This document shows, in pieces, positions 1 through 9,271 of a DNA stretch of 34,851 bases. This DNA is from JBGRPZ01 sp041725955 (GTDB taxonomy: Bacteria; Bacteroidota; Bacteroidia; Bacteroidales; JBGRPZ01). The notes under the pieces are model-generated. The model searched no databases, was not told the DNA's origin, and was given only the letters and a program-made list of their open reading frames with translations. The translations under genes and the position numbers were made by a program. Location of the stretch: positions 1 through 34,851 of the forward strand of contig JBGRQE010000034.1 of assembly GCA_041725955.1 (NCBI GenBank). Direction: 5' to 3'. Positions within the stretch are counted from its first letter, which is position 1. Each line of letters begins with the position of its first letter.

Positions 1-3000
1 CCTTTATTGTATAATCTCCTCCTTCTAAGAAAGTGATTTGATTCCCATTGATACTGCATGTATTGGGTTCTACACTATAATCCACTTGCAAACCTTCGGC
101 ATCTGTAGTGGCATTAAATTCAACAGGAATATCTACTTTTACTTGCGATGGGATATTTCCTATTGTAATTGTTTGGTTTTCCTTTGTTAGTTCTTCAACC
201 ACATTAAGTTCAAACACATAATCTTCTGCAGGCTTATACTCATTCGATCCGGATTGTTGAACTCTGATGTTATATTTGGTCACCTGATTAAAAATAAATC
301 CATCATTATTTTCCGTATAGGTGTTGGGATTAATTCTATAAATTGGCTTAAGTGTTTTATCAGCAGTGCTTATATTAAACTTAATTGGTTTATTTACCAA
401 AGCTTCCTCAGGCAGATTCCCAATATTTAATTCTTGAGATCTTCTATTAGCTCTAATATCCAAACATACGCTTGTTGCCTTTTTATAAATATCATTTCCT
501 TTTTGAGAAAGAGTAATTTTATAATTTCCTGATGCAGTTAACTTCAAAATACCATCCTCCAGAGAATATGTTGGGATATTTACAGAACAACTAACATCCA
601 ATCCTTCGGCATCAGTTGAGAAGGAGATAGGAATTTCATCATTAACAGAAACAACTTTCGGAACTTGACTAACCGTAATCTTTTGTGCCTTTTTGATTAC
701 ATCTACAAAAAAGTACTGCATAACAGCATCTTTGTATTCATCATTCCCAGCACAATTAACCATTACTTTACAAGGTCCTCCTTTTTTGAAAGTAATTTCA
801 TTTTCCTTTATTTCTGCAACATCAGAAGCTATCTCATAAGAAACTTTTAGATCTTTTGCATTAGTAGAAGCATTAAATATTGTTGGAGTTAGTACTTTTA
901 TATTTTGAGGAATTTCGCCCAAACTTATATTTTGAACTTTCTTAGAAATCATAATATTCCAGCATGCCACATTCGAGGCTAAATAATTATCATCTCCTGG
1001 ATGTTGTGCACTAATTACATAATTGCCTTCTTTATGAAATGTAACAACATCATTATTTATAGTACAAGTATTAGGTTCAACGGTATAAATAGGTTTTAAA
1101 TCAGAACTTACTTTTGCCTTAAAAGTTTTTGAATCATTCACATAAGCATTTCTTGGATTTTCTGAACTAGAAAAACTAATAGTTTGATTACCTTTTCCCA
1201 CAGTAAAATCATACTTAACTTCTTCTGCAGGTTTATACTTATCGTTTCCTGCCTGATTCAAAATTAATTGATAATTCCCTGCTTTTTTAAAAACATAACG
1301 CTCTGAATTTAGGCATGTATAAGTATCAGGAGAAAATTTCACATCAACAGGTAAAGATGACGTATTTCGTATACGGAAAATCGCATTTTTATCTACTTTT
1401 ATATCACGAGACATATAATAAATACTTAATACCTGTTTCTTTCTAGTCACATTTATTGTAAAGTTTCTTTCAACAGGATAATAATAATCATTCCCATCAT
1501 TGTAAACTCTTACAGTATAAGTTCCTGGAGCATTAAATTTTATCTTGTAGTTTCCTGGATCATATTCATATGTTTTGGGAGTTACTGATAAATTTACATC
1601 TTTAGGTGCATCAGAATCAGGATTTACAGGATTAATAAGCGGATGAAAATTATATTTAGCACCTACTACTCCATCTTCATCCAAAATAGAAGAAGAGAAA
1701 ATAGTTACTTCCAATGATTTTTTCTTTACATAAACATTTAATACAAGCTCAGATGCAGAAGCAAATTCCTCATTACCTGCTTGATTCAAACGTAAAGTAT
1801 AATTACCTGCTTTTGGAAATGTAATATGTTGTTGATAACCTCCACTTGTATAATGGGTTACCCCTTCACTTGGATCAACAGTACATGAAACAGGAAGTCC
1901 TGCTGTTGAAATAGATTTAAAATAATAGTGTGTATTGATAAAGAACTCTTCAGGATATCTCTCCAATCTTATATGCTGACGTTTTTTCGAAACAATAACT
2001 GTAAATACTTTATTTGGAGCAGCATTATACTCACTATTTCCTGCTTGACTCAGAATAACTGTGTATTCACCAAGTGTTTTAAAAGTAATTTCATTAGCAT
2101 TTATAATGCACGTATTCGGCGATACTTGGTAGGAAACTTTAAGATTGGGAGCATTTGTTGAAGCATTAAAAGTAACTTTTTTATTCAACTCTATATAATC
2201 AGGAATTGCACCAATGGTGATTATCTGATTCTTTCGTGTATTTTCAACAACTGTTAGAAACACCTTTGAAGTAATACCAGGAAAAACAGTATTTGTACAA
2301 TTGTAGTAATAATTTCCAGGAGTATGAAAAATATATTTTCCATTACTCACTGTTTCTACATCAGAAGACGAAGCAGGTAGATTGTTTTTAAACCATCTAA
2401 AAACTGTCGGCTTCCCATTCATTAAAATATCTTCATCACAAGTAAAAACAATTTCAGTTTCATGAGAGGCACTCCTTGCTATAGGGCGTTGATTGGAATA
2501 ATTAAAATTACTTAGCTCATTTGCATTCTTTTTAATCCTCCACAATACACCAATAGAAAGCATATTATTAGCACAATTAAAACCTCTGTATCTAAGATTC
2601 CCTGCAGGAAAATTTATCTGAGTAATTTCATTGTTATCACATTGCACATCTCTTGGGTTACTGCTAATACTTAATGTTTTCAATTTGTTATTAGAACAAT
2701 TGAACGTTTGGAATAAAAAGCCTCTCAGATTTGATGCTTCTAAAGATGTTAATTTATTATTTGCACAATTAAAACTAGCCATCTTAGTCCCAGATCCTAA
2801 TTTTAATGTGGTTAATTTATTATTGCTCACATTTACTTCACGCAAATCAGTGGCAAAAGAGATATCCAAGCTACTTAATTGAGTATTGGTAATTTGAAGT
2901 TTTTGCAAATTGGTGCATTTGGATAAATTCAGTGAAATAAGTGTATTATTTGAACACTTAAGAACTGAAGTATTAGGCACATCCAGATTGGTAATTTTAT

Positions 3001-3391
3001 TATTCGAACAGATTATACTTGAATAATTCTTAGTATAAGCAAACTGAATATTTGTCAATTGATTATTTGGACAATACAAAATGTATAAATCTGTATTTTG
3101 ACGTAAATCAAGTGTCTTTAATTGATTATTTGCACAATGAAAAGATCTTAATGCTTTAAAATAACAAATCTCTTTTACACTAGTCAAACCTTTATTGGAA
3201 ACATTAATTTCTTCAGAATAAATGGCTGCCTCAGAAACTTCAATTTGACCATTTCCATTTAAATCAACGGAAGGATCTTGATCATTTATTAATGAATACT
3301 TAAATTTACTATCCTCAAATTGAATCACCTGAGAATATCCAATATTAACTAAGAAAAAAAACAAAATAAAACTTAATAAAAACTTCTTCAT
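1..3391 (-). CDS. Secreted leucine-rich-repeat protein with tandem Ig-like repeats (3' end cut by window edge)
   Basis: The frame is open from an ATG at 3391 to the window edge, about 1130 codons with no stop, so the C-terminus lies outside. Residues 1-20 form a signal peptide ending in G-Y-S, followed by Q21, the usual Bacteroidota signal-peptidase I context. Residues 43-54 (DLNGNGQIEVSE) match an EF-hand calcium loop. Residues about 60-275 are irregular leucine-rich repeats with recurring C-S/A-N-N-K/Q-L-T-x-L cores. A PKD/Ig-like segment follows at about 295-380. Then come nine copies of an 83-95 residue module with the core A-G-N-Y-x-x-x-x-x-Q-A-G-N-x-x-Y-x-x-A, joined by basic K-K/R linkers; the ninth copy is cut. 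This is a modular cell-surface or secreted protein. A T9SS C-terminal sorting domain is expected but not visible. The ligand is unknown. Confidence 0.85.
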   Translation of the reverse strand, partial: MKKFLLSFILFFFLVNIGYSQVIQFEDSKFKYSLINDQDPSVDLNGNGQIEVSEAAIYSEEINVSNKGLTSVKEICYFKALRSFHCANNQLKTLDLRQNTDLYILYCPNNQLTNIQFAYTKNYSSIICSNNKITNLDVPNTSVLKCSNNTLISLNLSKCTNLQKLQITNTQLSSLDISFATDLREVNVSNNKLTTLKLGSGTKMASFNCANNKLTSLEASNLRGFLFQTFNCSNNKLKTLSISSNPRDVQCDNNEITQINFPAGNLRYRGFNCANNMLSIGVLWRIKKNANELSNFNYSNQRPIARSASHETEIVFTCDEDILMNGKPTVFRWFKNNLPASSSDVETVSNGKYIFHTPGNYYYNCTNTVFPGITSKVFLTVVENTRKNQIITIGAIPDYIELNKKVTFNASTNAPNLKVSYQVSPNTCIINANEITFKTLGEYTVILSQAGNSEYNAAPNKVFTVIVSKKRQHIRLERYPEEFFINTHYYFKSISTAGLPVSCTVDPSEGVTHYTSGGYQQHITFPKAGNYTLRLNQAGNEEFASASELVLNVYVKKKSLEVTIFSSSILDEDGVVGAKYNFHPLINPVNPDSDAPKDVNLSVTPKTYEYDPGNYKIKFNAPGTYTVRVYNDGNDYYYPVERNFTINVTRKKQVLSIYYMSRDIKVDKNAIFRIRNTSSLPVDVKFSPDTYTCLNSERYVFKKAGNYQLILNQAGNDKYKPAEEVKYDFTVGKGNQTISFSSSENPRNAYVNDSKTFKAKVSSDLKPIYTVEPNTCTINNDVVTFHKEGNYVISAQHPGDDNYLASNVACWNIMISKKVQNISLGEIPQNIKVLTPTIFNASTNAKDLKVSYEIASDVAEIKENEITFKKGGPCKVMVNCAGNDEYKDAVMQYFFVDVIKKAQKITVSQVPKVVSVNDEIPISFSTDAEGLDVSCSVNIPTYSLEDGILKLTASGNYKITLSQKGNDIYKKATSVCLDIRANRRSQELNIGNLPEEALVNKPIKFNISTADKTLKPIYRINPNTYTENNDGFIFNQVTKYNIRVQQSGSNEYKPAEDYVFELNVVEELTKENQTITIGNIPSQVKVDIPVEFNATTDAEGLQVDYSVEPNTCSINGNQITFLEGGDYTIK

Positions 3392-3579
3392 AATGAAAAG
3401 TATTGGGTTTATCCTAAAATTATTGTAAGCTAATGCTTGTATGGTGGGCTAAAATGAAATCTATATATTTTAAGTCTTTCATTCTATATCAACATATTGA
3501 CTCTCTCATAAGATAAACTCATACATCATTCAGATAATAATCAATCTCAATGAAATCAACTTTTTATTAAATCAATCGG

Positions 3580-3607
3580 CAAATATATATAATCAGAATT
3601 AATTCAA
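3580..3607 (-). promoter_or_regulatory. Candidate Bacteroidota promoter for the LRR gene
   Basis: On the minus strand TATATTTG (3580-3587) matches the -7 consensus TAnnTTTG. A TTG at 3605-3607 could be the -33 element, with a 17-bp spacer that is slightly short for the family. The implied leader is about 185 nt. Motif match only. Confidence 0.4.
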
Positions 3608-3707
3608 CCCATATTTCCTTATCAAAGGCAAGAAAATCTACATATATACAAATAAAGATACTTAGAAAAGTATTGAAGAAAACAATATTAACTTAAACAA
3701 AAGTAAA

Positions 3708-3735
3708 AGGCTGTTTAATAAAAATCAAACAGCCT
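3708..3735 (-). terminator. Terminator downstream of aspS
   Basis: AGGCTGTTT and AAACAGCCT form a perfect 9-bp stem around a 10-nt loop, 30 nt past the aspS stop. In the aspS direction the stem is followed by the T-rich TTTACTTTTG. Confidence 0.75.
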
Positions 3736-3764
3736 CTAATTATATTTTTATTGAAATAAATCTC

Positions 3765-5507
3765 TTACTTCATTGCTAATTTTAACTCATCAAGTTGAGT
3801 AAGATCAATTGCTGATGGAGAATCAATCATAACATCTCTACCACTATTATTCTTTGGGAATGCAATAAAGTCGCGAATAGAATCCTGACCAGCAAATAAA
3901 GCTACTAATCTATCTAAACCAAACGCTACTCCACCGTGAGGGGGTGCACCATACTGGAACGCATCCATTAAGAAACCAAATTGTTCTTGAGCTTCTTCAG
4001 GAGTAAATCCTAAAACATTAAACATTTGTTGCTGTAATTCGCGGTCGTGAATACGTATAGAACCACCACCGATCTCAACTCCATTAATTACCATATCGTA
4101 AGCATTGGCACGAACTTTACCTGGGTCTGTTGCCATAAGCTCTAAATCTTCTGCAACAGGCGAAGTAAATGGATGGTGCATAGCATGAAAACGCTTACCT
4201 TCTTCATCCCACTCTACCAATGGAAAATCAACAACCCAAAGTGGAGAAAATTTCTTAGGATCTTTAAGACCTAGTTGCTCACCCATTTCCAGACGCAGTT
4301 CACACATAGCCTTACGAGTATGATCTAGATCGCCACTTAATACTAATAATAAATCACCAGCCTTAGCACCACATTTCTCTGCCCATTGTTTTAGGTCTTC
4401 TTGAGAATAGAATTTATCAACAGATGACTTAAAGCTGCCGTCTTCATTACATTTCACATAAACAAGGCCTTTAGCACCAATTTGAGGTTTTTTCACAAAG
4501 TTGGTTAGTTTATCTAATTGCTTACGTGTGTATGAAGAACAATCTTCAGCACAAATTGCCAATACAACTTCGGCATCATCAAATACTTTAAAGCCTTTAT
4601 TTTGAGCAACCTCATTAATTTCCACAAATTTCATATCGAAGCGAGTATCTGGTTTATCAGAACCATAATACTTCATAGCATCAGCATAAGGCATTCTTGG
4701 GAAATCAGCAATATCAATATCCTTTACAGTTTTGAATAGATATTTTGCCATTGCTTCAAAAGTATTCAATACATCTTCTCGCTCAACAAAAGCCATCTCA
4801 CAGTCAATTTGTGTAAATTCAGGCTGACGATCGGCACGTAAATCTTCATCTCTAAAGCATTTTACGATTTGATAATAACGATCATAACCTGCAACCATTA
4901 ACAACTGCTTAAAAGTTTGTGGAGATTGAGGAAGTGCATAAAACTGACCTTCATTCATTCGAGAAGGAACAAGAAAATCGCGTGCACCTTCAGGAGTAGA
5001 TTTAATCAAATAAGGAGTTTCAATTTCTAAAAACTTTAAATCGTCTAGAAATTTGCGTGTTTCGATAGCAATGCGATGACGAAGTTCAAGATTCTTTCTA
5101 TTTGGATTTCTTCTCAAATCCAAATAACGATATTGCATGCGCAATTCTTCTCCTCCATCAGTTTCATCTTCAATAGTGAAAGGTGGAGTTTTTGAAGAAT
5201 TCAAGATATTTAATTTTTCAATCTCTACTTCAATTTCTCCTGTTGGGATATTTTTATTTTTACTTGAGCGCTCAATCACTTTACCCTCAATGGAAATCAC
5301 AAATTCGCGGCCTAATTTACGTGCTTGGACACATAAATCAGCTTGAGTCTCCATATTGAAAACAAGTTGAGTAATTCCATATCGGTCGCGAAGATCAACG
5401 AAGGTCATTCCTCCTAAATCTCTAGAACGCTGAACCCATCCAGACAAAATTACTTTTTTATCTATATCTTGAATATTTAGCTCACCACAGGTATGTGTAC
5501 GCAACAT
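3765..5507 (-). CDS. aspS: Aspartyl-tRNA synthetase
   Basis: Class II enzyme that charges tRNA-Asp with aspartate in the cytoplasm. The 580-residue length and layout are those of the bacterial type. It has an N-terminal OB-fold anticodon-binding domain (about 1-110), a catalytic core, and a central GAD insertion (about 290-410). Class II motif 2 is visible as FRDEDLRADRQPEFTQ and motif 3 as GVAFGLDRL near the C-terminus. The ATG at 5507 gives the usual MLRTHTCGEL start. AGAGGA lies about 7 nt before it, an SD-like sequence that is uncommon in this phylum and may be chance. It stands alone between two terminators, so it is probably monocistronic. Confidence 0.98.
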   Translation of the reverse strand: MLRTHTCGELNIQDIDKKVILSGWVQRSRDLGGMTFVDLRDRYGITQLVFNMETQADLCVQARKLGREFVISIEGKVIERSSKNKNIPTGEIEVEIEKLNILNSSKTPPFTIEDETDGGEELRMQYRYLDLRRNPNRKNLELRHRIAIETRKFLDDLKFLEIETPYLIKSTPEGARDFLVPSRMNEGQFYALPQSPQTFKQLLMVAGYDRYYQIVKCFRDEDLRADRQPEFTQIDCEMAFVEREDVLNTFEAMAKYLFKTVKDIDIADFPRMPYADAMKYYGSDKPDTRFDMKFVEINEVAQNKGFKVFDDAEVVLAICAEDCSSYTRKQLDKLTNFVKKPQIGAKGLVYVKCNEDGSFKSSVDKFYSQEDLKQWAEKCGAKAGDLLLVLSGDLDHTRKAMCELRLEMGEQLGLKDPKKFSPLWVVDFPLVEWDEEGKRFHAMHHPFTSPVAEDLELMATDPGKVRANAYDMVINGVEIGGGSIRIHDRELQQQMFNVLGFTPEEAQEQFGFLMDAFQYGAPPHGGVAFGLDRLVALFAGQDSIRDFIAFPKNNSGRDVMIDSPSAIDLTQLDELKLAMK

Positions 5508-5541
5508 AACTTTCCTCTTTATTACTGATTAAATACCACCC

Positions 5542-5567
5542 AAAAAAAAGGGTGAAAAGAATTCACC
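5542..5567 (-). terminator. Rho-independent terminator closing the acpP-to-GNAT operon
   Basis: Read on the minus strand, GGTGAA-TTCTT-TTCACC is a 6-bp hairpin followed at once by C and eight T. It lies 40 nt past the GNAT stop and upstream of aspS. A competing stem (CACCC/GGGTG around the A8 run) shares the same GGTG bases. Confidence 0.8.
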
Positions 5568-5605
5568 GCGCGAAAATAAGAAAATAAATGAAGTTAATCA
5601 CAGTT

Positions 5606-6409
5606 TTATGGTGTCCAGGAATAAAGATAAAATTCTTGAGTATATTCAAATCCAGCAGCTTTTAAAGAACCAGAGCCCAATGCATTATTCTCAAAAACAG
5701 AACAGACACCCGAATAATCTAAATCTTTATACTGATTTAAAACATAAGAAAGCAAATAACTAAACAAGCCTTTACGGCGCATAGAAGGGATTACTCCCGC
5801 AAAATGCAAGCCAATTGTCTTATCCGAAAGAAAAACTGTTATACATGCAACTGCAGAACCTTCAGAATCTCTAAGCACATAATTATGAAAGCAATCAGGA
5901 TAAAAGTCAATTCCTCTATATATGGAGAGAAAAGAGATTTCCTCATTTGCAAAAACAGCTTGAGAAATTTTCTCAAATGTAGAAAATGACTTATTTACAT
6001 CTATCTTCTCAAATACATATCCCTCAGGCAATGGTCGTGAATAAGTTGAAAATTTTTTATAATCAAGATAAACACCCTGATGAAGCCCCTCAAAGCAAAA
6101 ACCTGCTTTTTGGAGTTCTTCAGTTTCATAAGTTAATTTCAACTCATCGTTTAACCAATAAGAGAAAGGAATGTCCTGTATTTGAAAATATTGAATTCTT
6201 GCTTCAAGTTTTTTTAAAAAATTCTCTCTCTCCATTTTAATATCTTGGAAAACACCATTCAAATAATAATATGAAGAATGAGAATCATAAAGAGCCACCT
6301 TACGAGAATTGTATTCATCTATAAAGCTTTTATGAATATTGTTCTCACAAAGATTTGCAAAAAGATGTAACAATTCTTGTTTGACGGCTTTTTTAGGATT
6401 CATATGCAT
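5606..6409 (-). CDS. GNAT-family N-acetyltransferase
   Basis: 267 residues. The C-terminal half carries a GNAT fold: a strand ending in HFAGVIP is followed by the acetyl-CoA pyrophosphate-binding turn R-R-K-G-L (RxxGx[G/A]-like), then a helix, and a late N-N-A-x-G-S...A-A-G-F segment typical of GNAT motif B. The N-terminal ~130 residues look like a degenerate first GNAT-like half or a family-specific extension with no recognisable motif. Substrate unknown. The start may be M1 (6409) or M3 (6403). The gene begins only 10 nt after the pyk stop, so it is probably co-transcribed with pyk, and a strong terminator follows it. Confidence 0.75.
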   Translation of the reverse strand: MHMNPKKAVKQELLHLFANLCENNIHKSFIDEYNSRKVALYDSHSSYYYLNGVFQDIKMERENFLKKLEARIQYFQIQDIPFSYWLNDELKLTYETEELQKAGFCFEGLHQGVYLDYKKFSTYSRPLPEGYVFEKIDVNKSFSTFEKISQAVFANEEISFLSIYRGIDFYPDCFHNYVLRDSEGSAVACITVFLSDKTIGLHFAGVIPSMRRKGLFSYLLSYVLNQYKDLDYSGVCSVFENNALGSGSLKAAGFEYTQEFYLYSWTP

Positions 6410-6419
6410 TTTATGTTAT

Positions 6420-7847
6420 TTACGATACATAGCTAAGATGCAACATATTCGTTTTGCCCACAGTATCAGGCAAGGCACTACCAAAAATAACAACAGCATC
6501 ACCATGCTTTAATATACCTTTCTTTTTCAAGAAATCCTGAAGTTTTTGAATCATAACATCAGTATCTTCAAATCGATCAATATAAAAAGGTTCTACTCCC
6601 CAAACCAAACTCAACATTTGTGCCAAATGCAAATCTTTGGAAAATATATATATACAAGCCTTGGGTCTTTGTGCAGAAATACGAAATGCACTATATCCTG
6701 AATGAGTATTTCCTAAAATAGCTTTTGCTCCTGTATGTTGTGCCAAATTACAAGCACTATACAAAATACTATCATTTATAAATCGCTTATTTTTACGGTC
6801 ATAAGGAGGTAAAAAATGCTTATAATAAATAGTTTCATAACCTTCTACTTCACGAATAATTGAACGCATTGTAGATATGGTTTCTACTGGATGTTTACCT
6901 GTAGAGGTTTCTCCTGAAGTCATTACAGCATCAGCACCCTGCATAACAGAATAAGCAACATCACTAACCTCTGCTCGTGTAGGACGTAGACTGTCAATCA
7001 TACCCTCCATAAGTTGTGTAGCAACAATAACAGGACATGATTTTTTCTGACACTTAGTTATTATAGTTTTTTGAATAATAGGGACTCTTTCCTGAGGAAT
7101 TTCCACTCCCAAGTCACCTCTTGCAATCATAATTCCATCCGATACATCAATGATTTCATCAATATTATCAACAGCCTCTGGTTTCTCAATCTTAGCAATC
7201 AAACCAGGAAGGTGGTGAGGAGCATGTTGCTTTATATAATTTCTTAACTCGACAATATCTTTTGCAGAACGCACAAAAGAAAGTGCAATCCAATTCACAT
7301 CTTGCTGTAGAGCAAAAATGGCATCTTCCTTATCTTTTTCTGTTATAGAAGGTATAGAAATTTTTGTATCAGGTAAGTTTACTCCTTTTCTTGAGCTCAA
7401 AGGTCCTCCGGCTATAACTTTTACAAGTACGTCATGCTTATTGACTTTTTTCACAACTTGAACCTGTAATTTACCATCATCAAGTAATACATTTTCACCA
7501 GGATTAACATCTTGAACAAATCGATTATAAGAAATATAAACACGTTCGGCTGTACCTTCACATTGTTCAGTTGTAAATATTAATTCCTTACCTTCCTCGA
7601 GAATTGCCAGATTATCCTTTATTAAACCAGTTCGAATTTTTGGGCCTTGAAGGTCGGCAAGAATAGCTGTAAATTTACCCAGCTCTTGGTTTACTTTTCG
7701 AATATTTTCAATGACCTTAGCCTTATATTCGTGAGTATCATGCGAAAAGTTCAATCGACAAACATTAACTCCTTCTTGAATTAATTTTTTTAGCACATTA
7801 TAGTCTGAAGTTGCAGGACCTATAGTAGCAACAATTTTAGTTTTCAT
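6420..7847 (-). CDS. pyk: Pyruvate kinase
   Basis: Converts phosphoenolpyruvate and ADP to pyruvate and ATP, the last step of glycolysis. At 475 residues it has normal bacterial length. Visible signatures are the N-terminal KIVATIGPAT, the substrate/K+ site segment R-L-N-F-S-H, the B-domain entry LQGPKIRTG, the active-site IAKIEKPEAV and IMIARGDLGVEIP (metal-binding E and D), and VATQLMEGMI. The C-terminal allosteric domain ends in a glycine-rich VIFGSALPDTVGKTN loop. It sits downstream of the IPExxxVDY-like gene as in many Bacteroidota. No promoter of its own is evident in the 91-bp gap upstream. Confidence 0.98.
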   Translation of the reverse strand: MKTKIVATIGPATSDYNVLKKLIQEGVNVCRLNFSHDTHEYKAKVIENIRKVNQELGKFTAILADLQGPKIRTGLIKDNLAILEEGKELIFTTEQCEGTAERVYISYNRFVQDVNPGENVLLDDGKLQVQVVKKVNKHDVLVKVIAGGPLSSRKGVNLPDTKISIPSITEKDKEDAIFALQQDVNWIALSFVRSAKDIVELRNYIKQHAPHHLPGLIAKIEKPEAVDNIDEIIDVSDGIMIARGDLGVEIPQERVPIIQKTIITKCQKKSCPVIVATQLMEGMIDSLRPTRAEVSDVAYSVMQGADAVMTSGETSTGKHPVETISTMRSIIREVEGYETIYYKHFLPPYDRKNKRFINDSILYSACNLAQHTGAKAILGNTHSGYSAFRISAQRPKACIYIFSKDLHLAQMLSLVWGVEPFYIDRFEDTDVMIQKLQDFLKKKGILKHGDAVVIFGSALPDTVGKTNMLHLSYVS

Positions 7848-7938
7848 CCACTTCCAGATTTTAGTTAAATATAGTAGATACTAATTAATAAAAAATATTA
7901 ATTTATATTAAATACGGAAAAAGGTGTAATAGAAGTAT

Positions 7939-8415
7939 TTATAAAACAGATTTCTTCATAAAGTGCGACTCCTGTTCTTCCAAATCAGTAAGGACATATA
8001 AGAAATCTTTTATCGCGTCAATTTCAATGAGAAAAGCGGTTTGCACCAAATTAATTTTTAACAACCCTTTAATTAATTCCCTCAAACGTGAGTTTTCAAA
8101 TTTCCTGCGAATAACAAAAAAATAATCTATTGCAGTATAATCTTTATCCTTAATTAATTTTGTTTTCTTATTTCGGTTAGAAAGGAGATAAAAAGAATGG
8201 TCATTCTCTTCTTCTGGATAATAGAATAAGGAATATGGAGATATTTCATCTGTAGGTCGTCCAGAAGTATTTAAATCACGTTGACGTCGTAAATCAATAC
8301 CCAATGTTTTATTTATAAAAAAGGCAAGGCGGTATTCCTTTGAATGAGAGGATATCCCAATCAATTGATATTCTTCGGAGGTAAAACAGTCGATATTTAA
8401 CGGATATTTGTTCAC
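7939..8415 (-). CDS. IPExxxVDY-family-like conserved protein
   Basis: A small cytoplasmic protein of about 158 residues, located between rnc and pyk, where Bacteroidota typically carry the IPExxxVDY family. The N-terminal block YQLIGISSHSKEYRLAFFIN and LGIDL look like that family. The signature motif is degenerate: the VDY end survives as A-I-D-Y-F-F-V-I but the IPE part reads D-K-D. Function of the family is unknown. There is no ATG: I prefer the GTG at 8415 (protein starting MNKYPLNIDC), while a TTG at 8439 would add eight residues. Assignment rests on context plus moderate sequence likeness. Confidence 0.65.
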   Translation of the reverse strand: MNKYPLNIDCFTSEEYQLIGISSHSKEYRLAFFINKTLGIDLRRQRDLNTSGRPTDEISPYSLFYYPEEENDHSFYLLSNRNKKTKLIKDKDYTAIDYFFVIRRKFENSRLRELIKGLLKINLVQTAFLIEIDAIKDFLYVLTDLEEQESHFMKKSVL

Positions 8416-8525
8416 AACACAGCAATTTACAGTTGACAATCACCGAAATCGGATAATAAAGGCAATCACAAGATTCATTTGCAAAAAATGTGCCTTTATA
8501 TCTCAAATATCAAAAAAGACAAAAA

Positions 8526-9269
8526 TCAAACAGTTTGCTGATTTTTCTGAGAAAACATATTAAGTGTCTTTTCTGAAGCTAGTTGGTCTGCGCCTTTTAT
8601 AGAATAGTCTTGACCCACTCCATAAGGCTCTGTATCGATAAAGATTTGGACGACATACTGTTTATTATAGCCATCACCCACCTCTTTAATTACTTTAAAT
8701 TCGACTTTTCTCTTTTCTTTCTGTCCCCATTCAATCAATTTACTTTTAAAATTGGTATCCTCACGCTCGAGTTTTTCGAGGTCAAAGTGAACAGAAATAA
8801 TACGATTAACAATAAGTTTGTAGGTAAAGTTATACCCTTTATCCAAATACACTGCGCCAATAAATGCTTCAAAAGCATCTCCCATAATTGAACGGCATTG
8901 TATACGAGTTTCTGGATTTGAACGTATAAGTGCTCCTATACCCAAACGCTGACCTAATTTATTTAGCTGAGCTCTGCTCACTATTTTAGATCGCATTTCG
9001 GTTAAGAAACCTTCTTCTTTAAATGGAAATTTACGAAATAGAAAATCGGCAACGACTGCACTTAATATAGCATCACCAAGATACTCTAAGCGCTCGTTAC
9101 TAAGTTTATTTCCATTAAAGGCAAGTGTAGAGGCAGATTTATGCCTAAAAGCTAGTTCGTATAAAAAAATATTTCCGGGATAAAACCCGAAAATATTTTT
9201 TATAGCTTTATACAATTCCTTATTCTTGGAAAATAATACTCTAAGATATGGAACTTTAATTAGACTCAA
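8526..9269 (-). CDS. rnc: Ribonuclease III
   Basis: Double-strand-specific endoribonuclease for rRNA and mRNA processing. The catalytic signature ERLEYLGDAIL is present (Mg2+-binding E and D), and the second acidic site lies in GDAFEAFIGAVYLDKG. The last ~70 residues form the dsRNA-binding domain (DTNFKSKLIEWGQKEKRKVEF through GADQLASEKTL). It is 247 residues long with the usual Bacteroidota N-terminal extension containing IFGFYPGN. The start appears to be TTG at 9269, two bases after the fabF stop; no ATG occurs in frame near it. Tight spacing implies translational coupling to fabF. Confidence 0.96.
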   Translation of the reverse strand: MSLIKVPYLRVLFSKNKELYKAIKNIFGFYPGNIFLYELAFRHKSASTLAFNGNKLSNERLEYLGDAILSAVVADFLFRKFPFKEEGFLTEMRSKIVSRAQLNKLGQRLGIGALIRSNPETRIQCRSIMGDAFEAFIGAVYLDKGYNFTYKLIVNRIISVHFDLEKLEREDTNFKSKLIEWGQKEKRKVEFKVIKEVGDGYNKQYVVQIFIDTEPYGVGQDYSIKGADQLASEKTLNMFSQKNQQTV

Positions 9270-9271
9270 TG

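Larger units (their letters stand above)
3392..3764. other. Gene-free 373-bp spacer between aspS and the LRR gene
   Basis: Very AT-rich and without a credible reading frame. It holds the aspS terminator hairpin (3708-3735) and a candidate promoter for the LRR gene (3580-3607). A second TAnnTTTG match on the minus strand (TACTTTTG, 3698-3705) lies in the T-rich tail of that hairpin and may be chance. I see nothing else in it. Confidence 0.6.

Noticed and set aside
665..2882. Three short plus-strand frames (665-850, 1928-2161, 2631-2882)
   Set aside because: All are antisense to the long LRR/Ig-like gene, which is continuous across them and only appears gene-free because its stop is outside the window.
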